A stretch of DNA of 64,000 nt from Gymnogyps californianus (GCF_018139145.2 NC_059476.1:10019501-10083500), one strand, 5' to 3'. Shown: positions 15,201 to 26,500, counted from the first letter of the stretch. Notes: generated by a model not told the origin, from the sequence alone. A program made the numbers and translations.

Positions 15201-18200
15201 GCACCTGGCTGAGAAGGGATCCAAAAAATACCGTGGGCTGGTGCCTCTGTAAGAAAGGGAAAAGGCTTGCAGCTGATGTCAGGTAACTTGCTAAACTTGC
15301 CTGGCACGAAACACCATCGCGAGATGCTATCATATCCACATGAACACGTCCCACTTCTACAGACTGTTACCAGAACAGTTAATATCATGTACGCTACTTT
15401 GGGGCAAATGTTACTCTTGTACTGGGACAAGTAGAAGATACTTAAAAGTACCAGTCAGCTGCTTTAATTAATTACCACCTCTTCTCATCTCAGAGACCTG
15501 GCTTGCAACAAAAGACATCTCCAGCTCATTTTTCAAACTGTCCCCCTTTTATTTAATAGTAGGGGAGAAAGCAGAAAAGATTATGCTGCATATTCATTAA
15601 AGCATATTCTTAACAAGCCAAGTGACCCCCTGTCACTGCAGCTGTAACTCTGTGGTTCCCTTCAGTGCTGCTCTGTCTGCTGGGGAGGACGGGGCACCGG
15701 CTTGCTGAGGGGTGCCCACTGCTAGGGTCTTGTCTGATGTTTAGGCATAGGGGGGGAAGAGAGGAGGCCAATTTTGCTACCCCCTCTTTCAGTCTCCCTC
15801 GGCCTGTTTTCCATAGGTAAATTTTACTTTTTTCTTCTTGCCCAGGTTTGGAGGCAATGGGCCACCTCTATTGGGAACTCCAGGTGTCCCCTCTGCCCGG
15901 CCACAGGCACTGCCCCGGCTGGGGGCAGCTAACAGTGGGGGCTGAAACTGAAGGGGGGAGGAGAAAGATGACAGGGAAATGTTTAACTTCTCCTTAAAAC
16001 AAACATCACAAATTTCAGTCTAAAACTTTTGACAATTTTTTTTCTCCAAGTGATAAACAAGATTAAATTTGCATAAGATGTTCTGCAAAACCAGCTTGTT
16101 TATTCATCCCCTGATTCTGCAGCGAGGAACAGTTTTGACAGGCTCTTTCCCCCCGTGCAATAAGGGCTCCTGTGCATAAGACGACCTTGATCCTGCAGCA
16201 CTGCTCACATGGGGTACTGTCAAAATGAACATACTGCAGATCAGGTCCTGTATGACCCACGAGTTATGGAACAAAAGACACTTTTCTGACCCAAGAGCTT
16301 GTGCTAAACCTATTGTGTAGTTTGTTCTGACAGAAGTGCTCATGCTACTGACTTTGCCTGTGGCTAAAGCAACGGGAGTGTTTCTATGAATGTCTCATCT
16401 TTTTTTATCCTTTACTGGATGCCACATGCAAGACCACCCAAGGGAACCAGAGCCTGCCTCAGCATTGCAAGCACTCAGCACTTGCTTGCAGCAGCAGGCA
16501 GCTAGTGCGGATGCTGGGAAGAAACATTTTATGGAGCGGCTGAGAAAGGGGCACAGTGATCCGTGGGAACTTGGTGTCTTAGGACAAACCAATGGCAGCA
16601 TAAGAAAATAAATATGCAAACAATATAATTATATTGATGTTATGAAAGAATACAGATACCTTGGTCACATACCCTGCTGAAAACTACTAATTCAAGGCTA
16701 TGGGTTCTGGTGCAATTACCGTAATTGTCCCGTGTCACCCCCCGCCCCGAGCTGTGCAAATCTGGGAAGGCTACAGCTGGGTGCCTGGCTCGGGGCCTGA
16801 CCTGCGTCGCCTTGCACCAGCCAGAAACATCCGCACCTGAGGTGGATCAACTACTGATCTACCTACACCACAAGCAGGTGTGAATGGTTCCCAAAGAATG
16901 AGGTGGGAGAGGATCACGCTCCCTGCAGCCTTGCAGCAGGCAGCTTTCTTGTGCATATCAGCAAGACGACATCTCTCTACTTCATTCCTTCGATGTACCA
17001 CAATGCCATACAGATGTCTTTGTCCAAAAGCTTCGCAGAGGGACAGAAAGAGCTCAGGTTTGCCACCTTATCTTACAAGACAAAAAACCATCTGTTATTT
17101 CACTTGGTGGTAATCACTGTCCCAAGAGCCTCCCCTGCACGTGTCCTCAGCAGTTCTAGAAGGGGTGCTTGCCATCTGCAGCAGAAGCAAACCACTGGCC
17201 AAAGAGCATCATGTTGGTTGCTAATGAAGCCAGGCCTCAAAACATAGGCACCTGCTGGCTGGCTCAGAAGGACAAGCCTCATAGTACCACAAGCAGGAAT
17301 AAGGACTTAAAGATTGCTACGACAAGCCTCCCTCTTGAGGGAACAAAATTCTGGTCTGTCCTTCCCCAAGCACCCAGTACTGCAGAAGAGGAGGAATTCT
17401 ACCTTTCCAAGCCAGTCAGTTGCAGTCATTACCTACAGCAGAGGCTGGAGGGAGAGAGGAAAAATCCTTTTTTGACATCTCTGGTATTCAATTTAGCTCT
17501 CAGAACATTAAACAGTCTGTCCTCATCTCAGCATGCATGATGCCAAGATGTTCCTGATCATCTCATACCCAGCCCCTTTTACAAAACTAACCCCAGGTCA
17601 CATCTTATCCTCCTGCTGCATCTCTGTGAGCCCCAGGGACAAGCCACGGCCTGAGAATTTTCTCCATGGCATCACTCCTGCAAACACGTACAAGCTGTTA
17701 CCCACACGCATTTTCAGGACAGCGGCCTGTGGGACCTTTAGAAAGTGGGAATGTTCCATGTTTGGGTTTTTTTTTTTTGCAGAACTGGGGTAGGGTCAAA
17801 AGAGAATTTTTTTAAGTCAGTCCATCTACTTATTCCTTTTAGAGTCTTCCTAGAAGACCCAAACATCTTTAGGAGCACACACCGAAGATGACGTGGTTAA
17901 CTACCCCAGCACACAGTACATGAGGAGCGGGTCAGCACACACACAGCCCCTCCAGCACAGCCCTCTCTGAAGAAAGTGGGAAAATGTGGTTGTATGTGGG
18001 ACTTGTCTCCTGGTGATGCCTCATCTTCACTATGCAAAATAAACAAACAAAATAGAAGTCAACTTAGCAGAAGCTGACTTCTGTGAAATCATTTTTACAA
18101 TTCCCAGGTCACATTTTAATGTCTGTTCACATTTTCCCAGATAACTTGGAAGCAGGGTCCTGCCACCTCCCTGTTTCCTTTCCACTCCAGGCCACTGGGG

Positions 18201-19430
18201 AAGGCATCTTCATCCCTCTTTAACATACACAGAAACCAAGATACAGAGAGACAAAGTGGCTTGCTCACTGGTGCATGAATCTGTAGCACAACTGGGAACC
18301 AGCCAGAGAGTCCTCCTCTAGCCATTATACCACATCAGGAAAAGCCGCTGTTGCGTGTACTCAAAGACAGGGGCGACTCCAATTTCTTTAATGAAATACA
18401 AGTGTCTGGGCATATTACAGATATCATTCCAGGTCCTTCAGTCCTTGCTTGATCAAGACTTGATCAAATTGTCTTTGTGTTTTCTGCAGAAAGGTTTTCA
18501 TTAAGGACATGAGACACAACCTGTCTGAAAGCCTGCCCTGGCAAGTTCAGCACTTTCCCCTGGCCACACCCCAAAACTGCTAGAAACAAGTCAATTAAAG
18601 CATTACAGCATGGGCTAGGTCTGGTTTTCTGGGTGGTGGGTTTTTTTGTTATTTTAATAACGCAGCATGGCACTACTTGTTCATTACAGCGAACAAATTC
18701 ATCCCTTGTTCAAGATGAGTCTGACCCAGTCCCTGTTACTGTGTACAGGAGCAAAGCTTGTGCTCTCAGGGGCACCGTGCAACTGGACCAAAGGCAGAAC
18801 ACACGGAGGCTGGGGCTCAACCTGCCTTGTTGCCAGGTCTTCTCCTGACCAGTGACGGGACCTCGGCTGAGCAACGGGGCTTTTGGGTACCTTCTACCAT
18901 CCCCTCCCTGATCCTGACTGGCACACGGGCTTTAAGATACCTGCCGCAGAAGCGGTGTCCCGCCGCCCCCCCCACCCGTTGCCCCCCAGCACCCCTCGCA
19001 CCCCGCGGAGGGGCCAGGAAGGCTTCACCGCCGCCGGGACCGATCCGGTGCAATCCCCGAGGACCGCCCGCTGGGGGCCAGCCCGGCTGCTCGGGCGGCG
19101 GCCGGGCTGAGACCCCCCCCGACCCCACCGCCCCCCACCCGGCGCTGCCGCCCGGGGAAGACTCACCCAGGCGCCATCACCCACTCGTCCCGCTCGGCAG
19201 CCGCCGCCGCCCCCCGCTCGCTCGCCCCCCCTCCGTCCCTGTGCTTACCCGGGCTCCGCGCACCCCGCCGGGCTGGGAGGAGGCCGAGAGAGCCGGGGCA
19301 GCCGGAGGAGGAGCCGGGCGGGGGCTGGCTGCCCTCCCCGCGCTCGCCCCCCTCCTCTCTGCCGCAGGGCCGGGAGAGACCCGCAGCCCCCGCCGCGCAC
19401 CCAGCTCCGGCGAGCGAGCTTACTCTCAAC
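80..19430 (-). CDS. VWA2: VWA2 (AMACO), 5' part of the gene, seven coding exons, runs off the window at position 1
   Basis: VWA2 is a secreted extracellular-matrix protein with three von Willebrand factor A domains and EGF-like repeats, found at basement membranes. Coding exons in transcript order are 12371-12323, 11683-11609, 9554-9421, 7155-7046, 1608-1414, 1045-915 and 212-80. All junctions are GT-AG and all phases agree, giving 275 codons plus two bases. Residues 1-24 form a signal peptide and about 48-225 form vWA domain 1. The MIDAS metal-site motif D-G-S-Y-S is at 56-60, the Thr-containing GGSTET loop at 124-129 and the third MIDAS Asp at 158 in IIISDGKSQG. The segment after it, with CKVESHPCERRTLE, matches the human VWA2 linker as I remember it. 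The human protein is about 755 residues, so roughly two thirds lies beyond the window. TDRD1 lies upstream on the same strand, the order known in mammals. Confidence 0.93.
600..770. repeat. MIR-like SINE relic, degraded
   Basis: The stretch reading CTCCCATTTTCAGAGGTGA, then GACACAGAAAGATTTAGGATC, resembles the MIR core (cccattttacagatgaggaaactgaggcacag). It lies in a VWA2 intron. The call rests on remembered consensus only. RepeatMasker would decide. Confidence 0.4.
915..1045 (-). CDS. VWA2: VWA2 coding exon 6, C-terminal part of vWA domain 1
   Basis: This 131-bp exon encodes WEELYVLASEPTEQHVLFAG and a following DAVNGLYSTL stretch, the last helix of vWA domain 1. The acceptor is CTCGGCAG and the donor is CCAG|GTAACC. 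Both phases match the neighbouring exons. Confidence 0.93.
1414..1608 (-). CDS. VWA2: VWA2 coding exon 5, core of vWA domain 1 with two MIDAS elements
   Basis: This 195-bp exon encodes residues about 123-187. It carries the GGSTETGRAL loop, which should supply the MIDAS threonine, and VLIIISDGKSQG with the conserved Asp158. It ends in ITVFAVGIKFP. Acceptor TTGTTTCTAG and donor CCAAG|GTAGG are both clear. Confidence 0.94.
3965..4035 (+). repeat. Possible ancient L3/CR1-like 3' fragment
   Basis: The words GTGAGCTCCGTGGGGCAAGG then ACTGTCC resemble the terminal part of ancient amniote L3/CR1-type elements (gtaagctctttggggcagggactgtc). Only about 70 bp can be matched by eye. Confidence 0.35.
5040..6110. 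promoter_or_regulatory. Candidate conserved non-coding element in a VWA2 intron
   Basis: This block has balanced composition and several regulatory-looking words: a 9-bp inverted repeat CCGTCAGGC/GCCTGACGG at 5255-5263 and 5284-5292, a perfect POU octamer ATTTGCAT at 5430-5437, and the palindromic CCAAT site ATTGGCCAAT at 5651-5660. Enhancer function is inference from composition. No cross-species comparison could be made. Confidence 0.25.
7046..7155 (-). CDS. VWA2: VWA2 coding exon 4, middle of vWA domain 1
   Basis: This 110-bp exon encodes VRVGMIQFSSTPHLEFPLDS followed by a Lys-rich helix ending KRVAF. The block FSSTPHLEFPLDS is the same as in human VWA2 as I remember it. It enters in phase 0 and leaves with two bases carried over. 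The acceptor is TTTTCTTTTAG and the donor TTCAG|GTCAGC. Confidence 0.94.
7156..9420 (-). other. VWA2 intron, no recognisable element
   Basis: This 2.3-kb intron shows no exon, RNA gene or clear repeat by eye. The short overlapping open frames at 8130-8460 on both strands follow from locally higher GC and resemble no family. Confidence 0.65.
9421..9554 (-). CDS. VWA2: VWA2 coding exon 3, start of vWA domain 1 with the DGSYS MIDAS motif
   Basis: This 134-bp exon encodes residues 42-86: a Cys followed by LDVLFLLDGSYSIGKGSFER and a helix ending DIHPDR. D56, S58 and S60 are the first MIDAS ligands. The acceptor is TTTCTCCTAG and the donor ACAGG|GTGAGT. Confidence 0.95.
9555..11608 (-). other. VWA2 intron with a small CpG-rich patch
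   Basis: A small CpG-rich patch lies at about 9845-9975 (CTCCCGGCGAGGACGCGGAG). Nothing there looks like an exon, and it is too short and weak to call a promoter. The rest holds short A-rich runs and nothing else I recognise. Confidence 0.6.
11609..11683 (-). CDS. VWA2: VWA2 coding exon 2, end of signal peptide and mature N-terminus
   Basis: This 75-bp exon encodes VLLVLGIQEIHADQEM and then ISKISAAGQ. The hydrophobic first part completes the signal peptide. The ISKISAA block is close to ISAAS in human VWA2. The donor is an ideal GTAAGT and the acceptor is GATCCCACAG. The phase joins exactly to both neighbours. Confidence 0.88.
12323..12381 (-). CDS. VWA2: VWA2 first coding exon with the start codon
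   Basis: The ATG is at 12371-12369, ten bases after a strong acceptor (long pyrimidine run, then TTTCAG). The context CACCATGA has C at -3, which is moderate. It encodes MSLLSFESICVFLLPQ, the first half of a signal peptide with a hydrophobic core from residue 9. The donor CCCAAG|GTAAGT is strong. The acceptor before the ATG shows that at least one non-coding exon lies upstream. Confidence 0.87.
12382..19248 (-). other. Long first intron of VWA2
   Basis: This 6.9-kb interval lies between the probable non-coding exon 1 and the first coding exon. It holds a pyrimidine-rich CTCC tract at about 12705-12745, a GC-rich stretch up to about 12955 and a MIR-like SINE at about 18130-18345. A 193-codon minus-strand frame at 14849-15430 and the GC-driven frame at 18758-19516 were judged chance. 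Confidence 0.6.
18130..18345 (+). repeat. MIR-like SINE relic
   Basis: The order of words follows the MIR SINE consensus as I remember it: GGCATCTTCATCCCTCTTTA, AGAAACCAAGATACAGAGAG, ACAAAGTGGCTTGCTCAC, then AACTGGGAACCAGCCAGAGAG, and finally CTAGCCATTATACCACA. These correspond to cccattttaca, gaaactgaggcacagagag, taagtgacttgccca, the gctgggatt-aaccc part and the ccactacacca end. The copy is old and diverged. Confidence 0.65.
18940..19430 (-). promoter_or_regulatory. VWA2: CpG island, probable VWA2 promoter
   Basis: A compact block very rich in C, G and CpG lies between VWA2 and TDRD1. It is the only such block upstream of the first VWA2 coding exon, which begins with an acceptor and so needs an upstream non-coding exon. 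Two usable minus-strand donors lie inside it: CCCG|GTAAGC at 19248/19247 and CTGG|GTGAGT at 19166/19165. Transcription start is not visible directly. Confidence 0.6.
19249..19430 (-). other. VWA2: Candidate VWA2 non-coding exon 1
   Basis: The lower boundary is set by the donor GAGCCCG|GTAAGCAC on the minus strand. The upper boundary is only the approximate edge of the CpG island. The alternative donor at 19166/19165 would lengthen the exon to 19167. No coding content is required, because the start codon lies in the next exon. Confidence 0.4.
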
Positions 19431-22400
19431 ACCTCTGCTTTCCCACAGGGTCCCTAACCTCTAAAGTCAGAGGTTTAAGATGTTATCAACTAAAAAAGGG
19501 GGGGGGAAGCGGTTAGAGTCTTGCAGAGAAAAAGTAAAATGCAACTCAGTATTGCGTAGCCCTCGTGCACCCGATGGGTTGATGAGCAGCCTCCTTCACA
19601 CTTGGGATTTATATTGTGTCCAGCTGCGACAGCCTCTCTTCCTCATCCATCACACCCTGCCATCTACAACTACGATTTGGGGGAAAAAACCAAACCCAAG
19701 AACACCCACAGTGCTCTAGGTTACATTTAAGAGTCACACTGTTGTATCCGCTCATCCAATAGACTAAGTACAGCTGAAAATGTCAGCAGCCCTGGAGCAC
19801 AGCTAACAGGCCTGGCAGCAACACAGAGCAGAAGTAAAACCACAGACTGCAGGTTACTTTGCACCACCAACAGCCATAAAGTAACTTCTTTTAGGAGTCA
19901 ACTTTTTTGGGGGAGTGTTTTCCCTAATGCTTGTTTTTCCACAGAAAACTGTTCTTCACCTGTGATTAAAAGTACCATATTCACACTTACTACACTCAGA
20001 GGAATTATTTAGGGGACCCATATTAAAAATTATGTTGTGGGGTTTTTTTGGGGGGGGGGGGGTGGGGTGGGGTGTTTTTTTTAACAACTGAAGATGTGCA
20101 ACTGTAGGAGCAGAAAAGAACTCTACAAATTAATATTCTTTGAAAAGTGTTAACTTCATGTATTTTGGAGTTGCAAATAGCTATATTTTCAAAGAATAAA
20201 CTGGAATTTAAGTATGTAATAACATTATTCCACTAACAGAAGCTATACTAAAGTAGCAGATCCCATTCCTAGATCAGCCTTCCTTATTCTGCTTTTTACT
20301 TCTTTTCTCCAGCAGGACACGTGGTGCCTACCACACTCATCCTGTAAACAGTCCTTACCCTTGAAAGCTGAGCAATGCCAGGAACTCCACAGCAAGAATA
20401 AGGACACAAGACGAGCTGTGCCATGGGCATGCAGCACCCGGACCTTGCTCAGCTGTTCTCTGTCCTGCAAAGGTCTGACTCAGAGTGAAAGGATAAGTAC
20501 TCAGGCTAGATTCCACCCCACCACACACCCACCACCAAAAGGCAGCTCCCACAAAAAAAGCCAAGGAAGAAAGCCCCACCAGAGCAATTAATTTTAAATA
20601 CAGTGGCACTACAGGATGGTCCAGCCTTGGAGAGAACATTTCTGTCTTACATGATAGGGTTACCACAACATAGCTGTTAAAAACCTGTAACTCTAAAACA
20701 TTAAGAGGATCGCTGTTACTGTACTTTCAGCCCTTCCCTACCAGGTCAATTTAAGAGATGAGAGTACTAACTAATCTAAATCAATCCCTAGCTGTTATCT
20801 TTAATTTCTTTTTAGAGGGTAATGCGGTTCTCAGGAGGTTACAGTAACCTGGCTGGAGCTACCAAACAGGGTCTGTGCATAGCCAAGTGGGTACTGAATC
20901 GCACTGGGAAGTTCTCCCTGACCCGTCCCAAGGCTCGGCTGTACTGCAGGCAGAAGGAGCAGCTAACCACTGTGATGCACACACTGTGACTGAGCAATGC
21001 TCTTGTAAATAAAAAAAGTACCTTCAGAAAAACTAAAGACATATTTAGGAGGGGAGAAGGTGTCAGACCCACTTGTAGTAAGAGTTTGAAAGTAGACAGC
21101 AAGACCTCAAGCGTCCAAGCCTCAAGACAGCACTGACCTTCAAAAGCATTGTACCACCTTAACCTGACAGGTTTAACCAGCATCTAACGTGCAAGTACTG
21201 GTAACTGCACAAGATGGAGCACTTTCAGTTGAAGAATATCTTGCACATCTCCTCCCCCACAAAACTAAACACAGATCAATAATTTTGTAATCTGTACAGA
21301 CAAAACACTCCCTTGTGTCTACCTCACAGTATGTTGTTAGGAATGGAATGCAACACCAAGTGCTAAATAATAAATAAATAAAACATTTCAGTCAAACCCA
21401 ATGAACAAAGTATCCTCTAGTTCCTCCAACAGTGATTCATAAATGAAAATTATCTTTTAAGGATTAAAAAACCCTGTTGTTTTTCAGTGCTATATAATTT
21501 TTATTAAATTTATACTACTTCCCTTTCAGAAGTGCTATGTTACTCTAGAGTTCCAGTTCACTTTTGTTATTCTTCTCCAGGGAGGATGGAGAGGAATTAA
21601 GAAATTTTATTCACCAAGAGCAGGGATGTTATAGTTTAAGTGTTTCATATAATAACCTTTGTTCAGACATAATCACACGTGGAATTTTACTCCAAAATTA
21701 GATTCTATACTAGCATTTAGATAAATATAATCCATAGCTGATAGTTTATCACTTCAAGAACAGATTTCAATTACAGATCAAAAGCAGCAGAGAAAAACAA
21801 AGCAAGAGGAACCCAAGGCTACATCAAAAAGTCCAAGAGGTTTCCACATTTCTTGTTTGATTTGTCCCTACGTCAATGTTCCCAAAGATTTAATCTGAAA
21901 TTAAGGAGTAAACTAAGTCTCTGAACCATATGAAATCTCCTACTTCTCCTTTCCTTCCGCTGTCTAGAAGGATTACTGCCAGATACCTTTGTGCTGCACC
22001 ACACACACATCTCCAAGTGAAACACCAACCACTGCTTTCCAGGGGTTTTTGCCTCAGTAGAACAAGCAAAGACTCACTTTTCCTTTCTCCTGCTTATAAA
22101 AGTATAGACAAAGTGACTGCTTTTGACTACTGCAGTCAAAGTCATCTTTTGAAATTCAAGGACTAGTTGCTAGGAGAGGTGGTATGTGGAAAAGTGAACA
22201 AAAGCCGTGGGAGGACTAAAGCATCAGCAAATTGCTTTGCATGTGGGCAAATGCTTGTGAAAGTCACACTCGTCCCAGAAAGTCAAAGGACACTTGAGAC
22301 AGCCGCAATCTTAGTTCAGAACTGAAGGCACAAAAAGAACTCTAGAGACCCAAGTGCAAGAGTTTCTCTAATTATTAGATACTGCAAGAATATGAGGCAA

Positions 22401-23436
22401 CAAAAACTAAGAGGCAGGAAAAAAATCTGAGGCAATTTAAGTGTAATAAAACATTAAGTCAAACAAAAACATTTCACTTTCACAACAAGTTTAATGTCAA
22501 GATCCTTCCAATTTGCACAAAGCCCGAACTTAAAATATATACTTCAAGTAGACAAAAAAGCTGACCCTGCAGTTTCAATATGTAAATGTCTGCTGTGCTC
22601 TATCAACAGTAATTTGGCATTCCTTAGTAACATCGCCACTGGATTAGTCAGAAATGACAATAAGGTATCAGCCACATTTTAGAGAAATACTGAAAATCCG
22701 TTAAAAATTTGATTCAGTATTTTTGTCATATCCCAGAACGGGACTTTTCTATTATGATGTGAAAAAACTTGATGGGGTAGAAATCCTGACAACGTAGCTA
22801 CACACAAAACAGCTCTAATACAATTTACTTCAAAACAATATTCACAGATGCATTATTACACAGCGTAAGTGTAAATAAAGAACTGTGCGCATTTAAGTGT
22901 TCACTGATTTTAGAGAGAACTACCTATATGCAGTCCAAGGCAAGATTCAGCCTTTAATGACACTGAAACCAAGTTTATGAAGAACAATTTTTAGTCTAAC
23001 TTCAGACTGGAAATTAAGTTGAAAGAAGGCTAACCAAGATAAGATACAGTTTTTCAAGTAATGGTGCTGAAGTTGAAGTAAGCTTTATGATTACAATAAT
23101 TTCAAATGTAAGTTTGCAGAATAGACTCACAATGCAATGGCCATTCCATAAAGTTATGTGCATTCAACAGCAGAATAAAAACAAAAAAAGCTTAGCAGCA
23201 CACAGTGGTATAAAACAAAAACAGAACAGAAAATCTAGCTTGCAGCTTTGAAATCCTTCAAGTTACATACTTATTTCACAATAACAATCCAAGCATACAG
23301 ATAAATACAGGTATGTAAACAGCAGAATTTCGACAAAGTGACTCTCATTTTTAAGCTGATGAATACATTTGCTCTCCCAAAAAAGGAATGGCAGCAACCT
23401 GGTATACGTACAAATGAAACGGCACATGTCAGAGAC
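19431..23436. other. Interval between VWA2 and the TDRD1 stop codon, including the TDRD1 3' UTR
   Basis: TDRD1 ends at 23437, so its 3' UTR runs down from 23436. Minus-strand AATAAA signals lie at 21606-21611 and 21500-21505 and could end a UTR of about 1.9 kb. Closer ATTAAA variants exist, for example at 22490-22495. The rest down to the VWA2 CpG island is short AT-rich intergenic DNA with a G-rich simple tract near 20050. No exon was recognised. Confidence 0.5.
20041..20082 (+). repeat. G-rich/T-rich simple tract with G-quadruplex potential
   Basis: A run of seven T is followed by about 13 G, then TGGGGTGGGGTG and a T run. The plus strand carries at least four G-tracts of three or more. 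It is intergenic or near the far end of the TDRD1 3' UTR. Confidence 0.8.
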
Positions 23437-23529
23437 TTAGTGGTCCAACAGTTTTTTCATTTCAGTGAATCCATCTGGATTCCCATACTTGTTTAAAAGG
23501 AAGAGTAGGATCTGTTCGTGCTTTTTAAG
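23437..23529 (-). CDS. TDRD1: TDRD1 last coding exon, C-terminal helix and stop
   Basis: This encodes [17 protein letters not shown] then a segment ending EMKKLLDH and TAA. Human TDRD1 ends with a closely similar KHEHILLFLLN...EMKKLL pattern. The acceptor is CTTATTCCACAG and entry is phase 0. The exon continues as 3' UTR below 23437. Confidence 0.94.
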   Translation of the reverse strand, partial: LKKHEQILLFLLNKYGNPDGFTEMKKLLDH

Positions 23530-26500
23530 CTGTGGAATAAGCAGAAAGAATTAGAAATATCCAGTTGTTTTTTTTTTTTTTTAATTGCTGATTTCAGATT
23601 AGGGTAGATCCTAAACCCACAAACTCAGCTAAGTCCCATATTAGTTCAATGAATATGCAGATCCTTTCTGCTGTAAAATCTTCTGGAGGGGGAAAAAGCC
23701 AGCAGAACTGTAGCTGACTTCCCCTTGCCTCTCCCCCGCCCTCTTTTTTTTTTTTTTTACGAAGAAGAAACTTCCTTGAACTGAATTGATGAAATACTCA
23801 AATTAGGACTGACATCAGGATCTTAAATTTGGTTATTCACACATCTATTTCCTGATGTTTTCAGTTATATCGGAATCTTCTGTCTTCTCTTCGTCTGCCA
23901 TGAGACTTCGAGCCAAACTTATCCGAGTAAGGAAGGATGACAGAAAACAGAAAGTGACCAAACTGAAGTCAGAAAAGACATTAGCTAGATCAAACAGGAA
24001 GATCAAAGAGATATAGAGGGGGAAGGGAAAAGGAGGTTCAACAGCCTACAGTGGGACAGAGAAATCAACTACATTCAGGAACAGCACAGTTTTACTGCCT
24101 TACTGCCACTAAACTGCTGGTAACTACACTTACTCTGAAGTGGTAAAGGTCTAAATGACCTTGAACAGAAATGCTCTTTTCCTACTTCCAAAATATCATA
24201 GTGCGTATTTTTGCTTTTGACCTTGCTGCCTCCGGCTGGGGAGAGAGGGGGAAGTTCGAACCACCCTTGAAAGGGGTTTCTGTCTTTAAAATTCAAAATT
24301 TTGCTCATTCCTCTGACAAAGATCCTCACTTTGAGAAAGGCTGATGCATCTTTTCTGGTATACTTTAAGTTACTTTTAGTAATCTAAAGTTCTAATTTTT
24401 CATAAATAGCCTAAGTTAAAATAAAAAATGAGAAAGCTTAAAACCAGAAAGCTTTCAAAAGTTACAGGAATATACCATATCTGTAAGAGACACTTCATTT
24501 GTTTTCAAAAGAAAAAAAAAAAAAATCTTGCAACTGGCAAACACTTACAAATCCCAGTATTCTACTGAACTCAGATTCTTAGCCCTAGCTCCACGACTGA
24601 AACTGTGGCACATATTAATATTAATCTCTGCTACCTGAAATACACATTGTAAAAATTTTCTTACATGTGCAGCTGTCTGCCAAGTAGTATCCACAGCAAA
24701 ACACAGCCATATTACTGAAAAAAAATCCAGCTGCCCTTTGTCCAGATGATACAGTTTATGCAAAATACCACAACTACCTTTATACAACAGACAAAAGTAA
24801 CACTCCTGAGCCTTCATACTCTAGGGAAAAAAAAAAAAAAAAAAGAGCTGTATGCATGGCAAAACATAGACTAATAAAGTCTGTATGATCTATACACTAC
24901 CCTTCATCAGTTTCAGGGTGCTCTAACATATAAAACAAATTGAGAAAAAGCATTGGGATATTCACTGTGCATATCTTCAATGTTTCGGTTAGCTATTATC
25001 TCTCTACTCCCATTTGCTTCCCACATAGGGTTTCTTTTAAATTCTGGAAACGTAAAAAAGCAAGTATTGCTTGGACTGAATCTTACTTGCATTTTTAATT
25101 CCGTGCAGCAGCATTTGGTCTCACCTCCATGGCCTACAAAAAACAAAGCAAGTGAATGAGCAAAATACACATGGACACTGCTTCCCTAATTTTAAGAGGT
25201 GACGTGTGGAATTCTCTAAGATTTTTAGAAGAAAAAGTCACTTGGGCATCCCACATGCCCACAGTTCTTCAAATTAAGTAATTTGAAGTAATTAAGTGAA
25301 ACTATGTACCTTGATGTTCAGTATGTAAGTTTTGAGCACTGCAGGATTTGACCAAACCTTCCATTACTAGTTTGTCAGCTACATTCAGACTACCATTTTC
25401 AGAATGTTTCTCCACTGTTACTAAATTCACATTTCCATTAATCCCTTTCACTGTAATTGTGACATATTTATTCAGCAACATTTCTTTCAACCTGTCAAGT
25501 AATAATGGAGACCACTCAGCTTTCTCTATTCCTGGTGGAAAAAAAAAAAAAAAAGTACAATCAACTTTGTTCTATAAAGAATTCCTTTATGACATGACTT
25601 GAATCTTACACATAATGGTATCACTGTTTTTGAAAATGACGATAAATTTTCCTAATAGCTTAGATTCTATAGATAATTAACTAAAAGCATACTTTCTAAA
25701 ACAGCTTTCGCAGTATTAACCAGTATACTATTTCAGCACATCATCATGTTGTTTATCAGTCTTAAGGAATGAACACTATCATCAGAATAGGTACAGATTT
25801 ATAATGTTCAAGAAAAACAGTCAGGGTTTTTTAGGGGTGGTGTTTTTGGTTGGTTTTGGTTTTTTGGTTTTTTTTTTTACCTGTAAGCGAACATGTAATT
25901 GTCTGAAAAGGCAGCTTTAAGTAGGAATCAGTGATTGGCAGCACCTTTGAAAGTGGTAAAGTTTCTGTGTTCCCATAGTCTGCATATAGTACTTTCACTA
26001 CAGACTGAGAGGCTTTTTAGAACAAGAGCTCTGTACCAACGGCCATCACCTGAAAAGATTGGGACAAGAAGAATCACATGTGAAGTACCATCTTATAAAC
26101 ACAGCTTATCCTGACAACAAGAATCTGTATAGTTTTCCTGGAATTTTTAAATACTCTGGTATACAAAAGACCACTTGATAAGAAGCAAGCCCACAGAACA
26201 AGGGAATAGTTTCTGACTGCTGTATTCATGAAGATGTAAGTGTTGCTTTCAGAATTTTGCTCAAATTATACAGATAAGATTTTTACTACAATATAGTTCT
26301 AAGGATGTCTGCATGCTGTATTTCTAGCTCCTTACCTTTGTTTTCCAACGCATATTCCCTCTCAAAACATAACCAAAATTAAAAAGAAAAAAAAAGTCCT
26401 TTTTCCTTGATTATACTGAAGAGCCATAAACAAACAAACAAAAAAAATCAGTGGAAGTTAAAACCAACTTTCAAACACTTAGGTATACTCTTGTGGTCTG

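Noticed and set aside
14849..15430. 193-codon open frame on the minus strand
   Set aside because: Intronic, no recognisable domain, Ser/Cys/Leu-rich composition typical of non-coding sequence.
18758..19516. 252-codon plus-strand frame
   Set aside because: Runs through a CpG island where stop codons are rare. Pro/Arg/Gly-rich, no family match.
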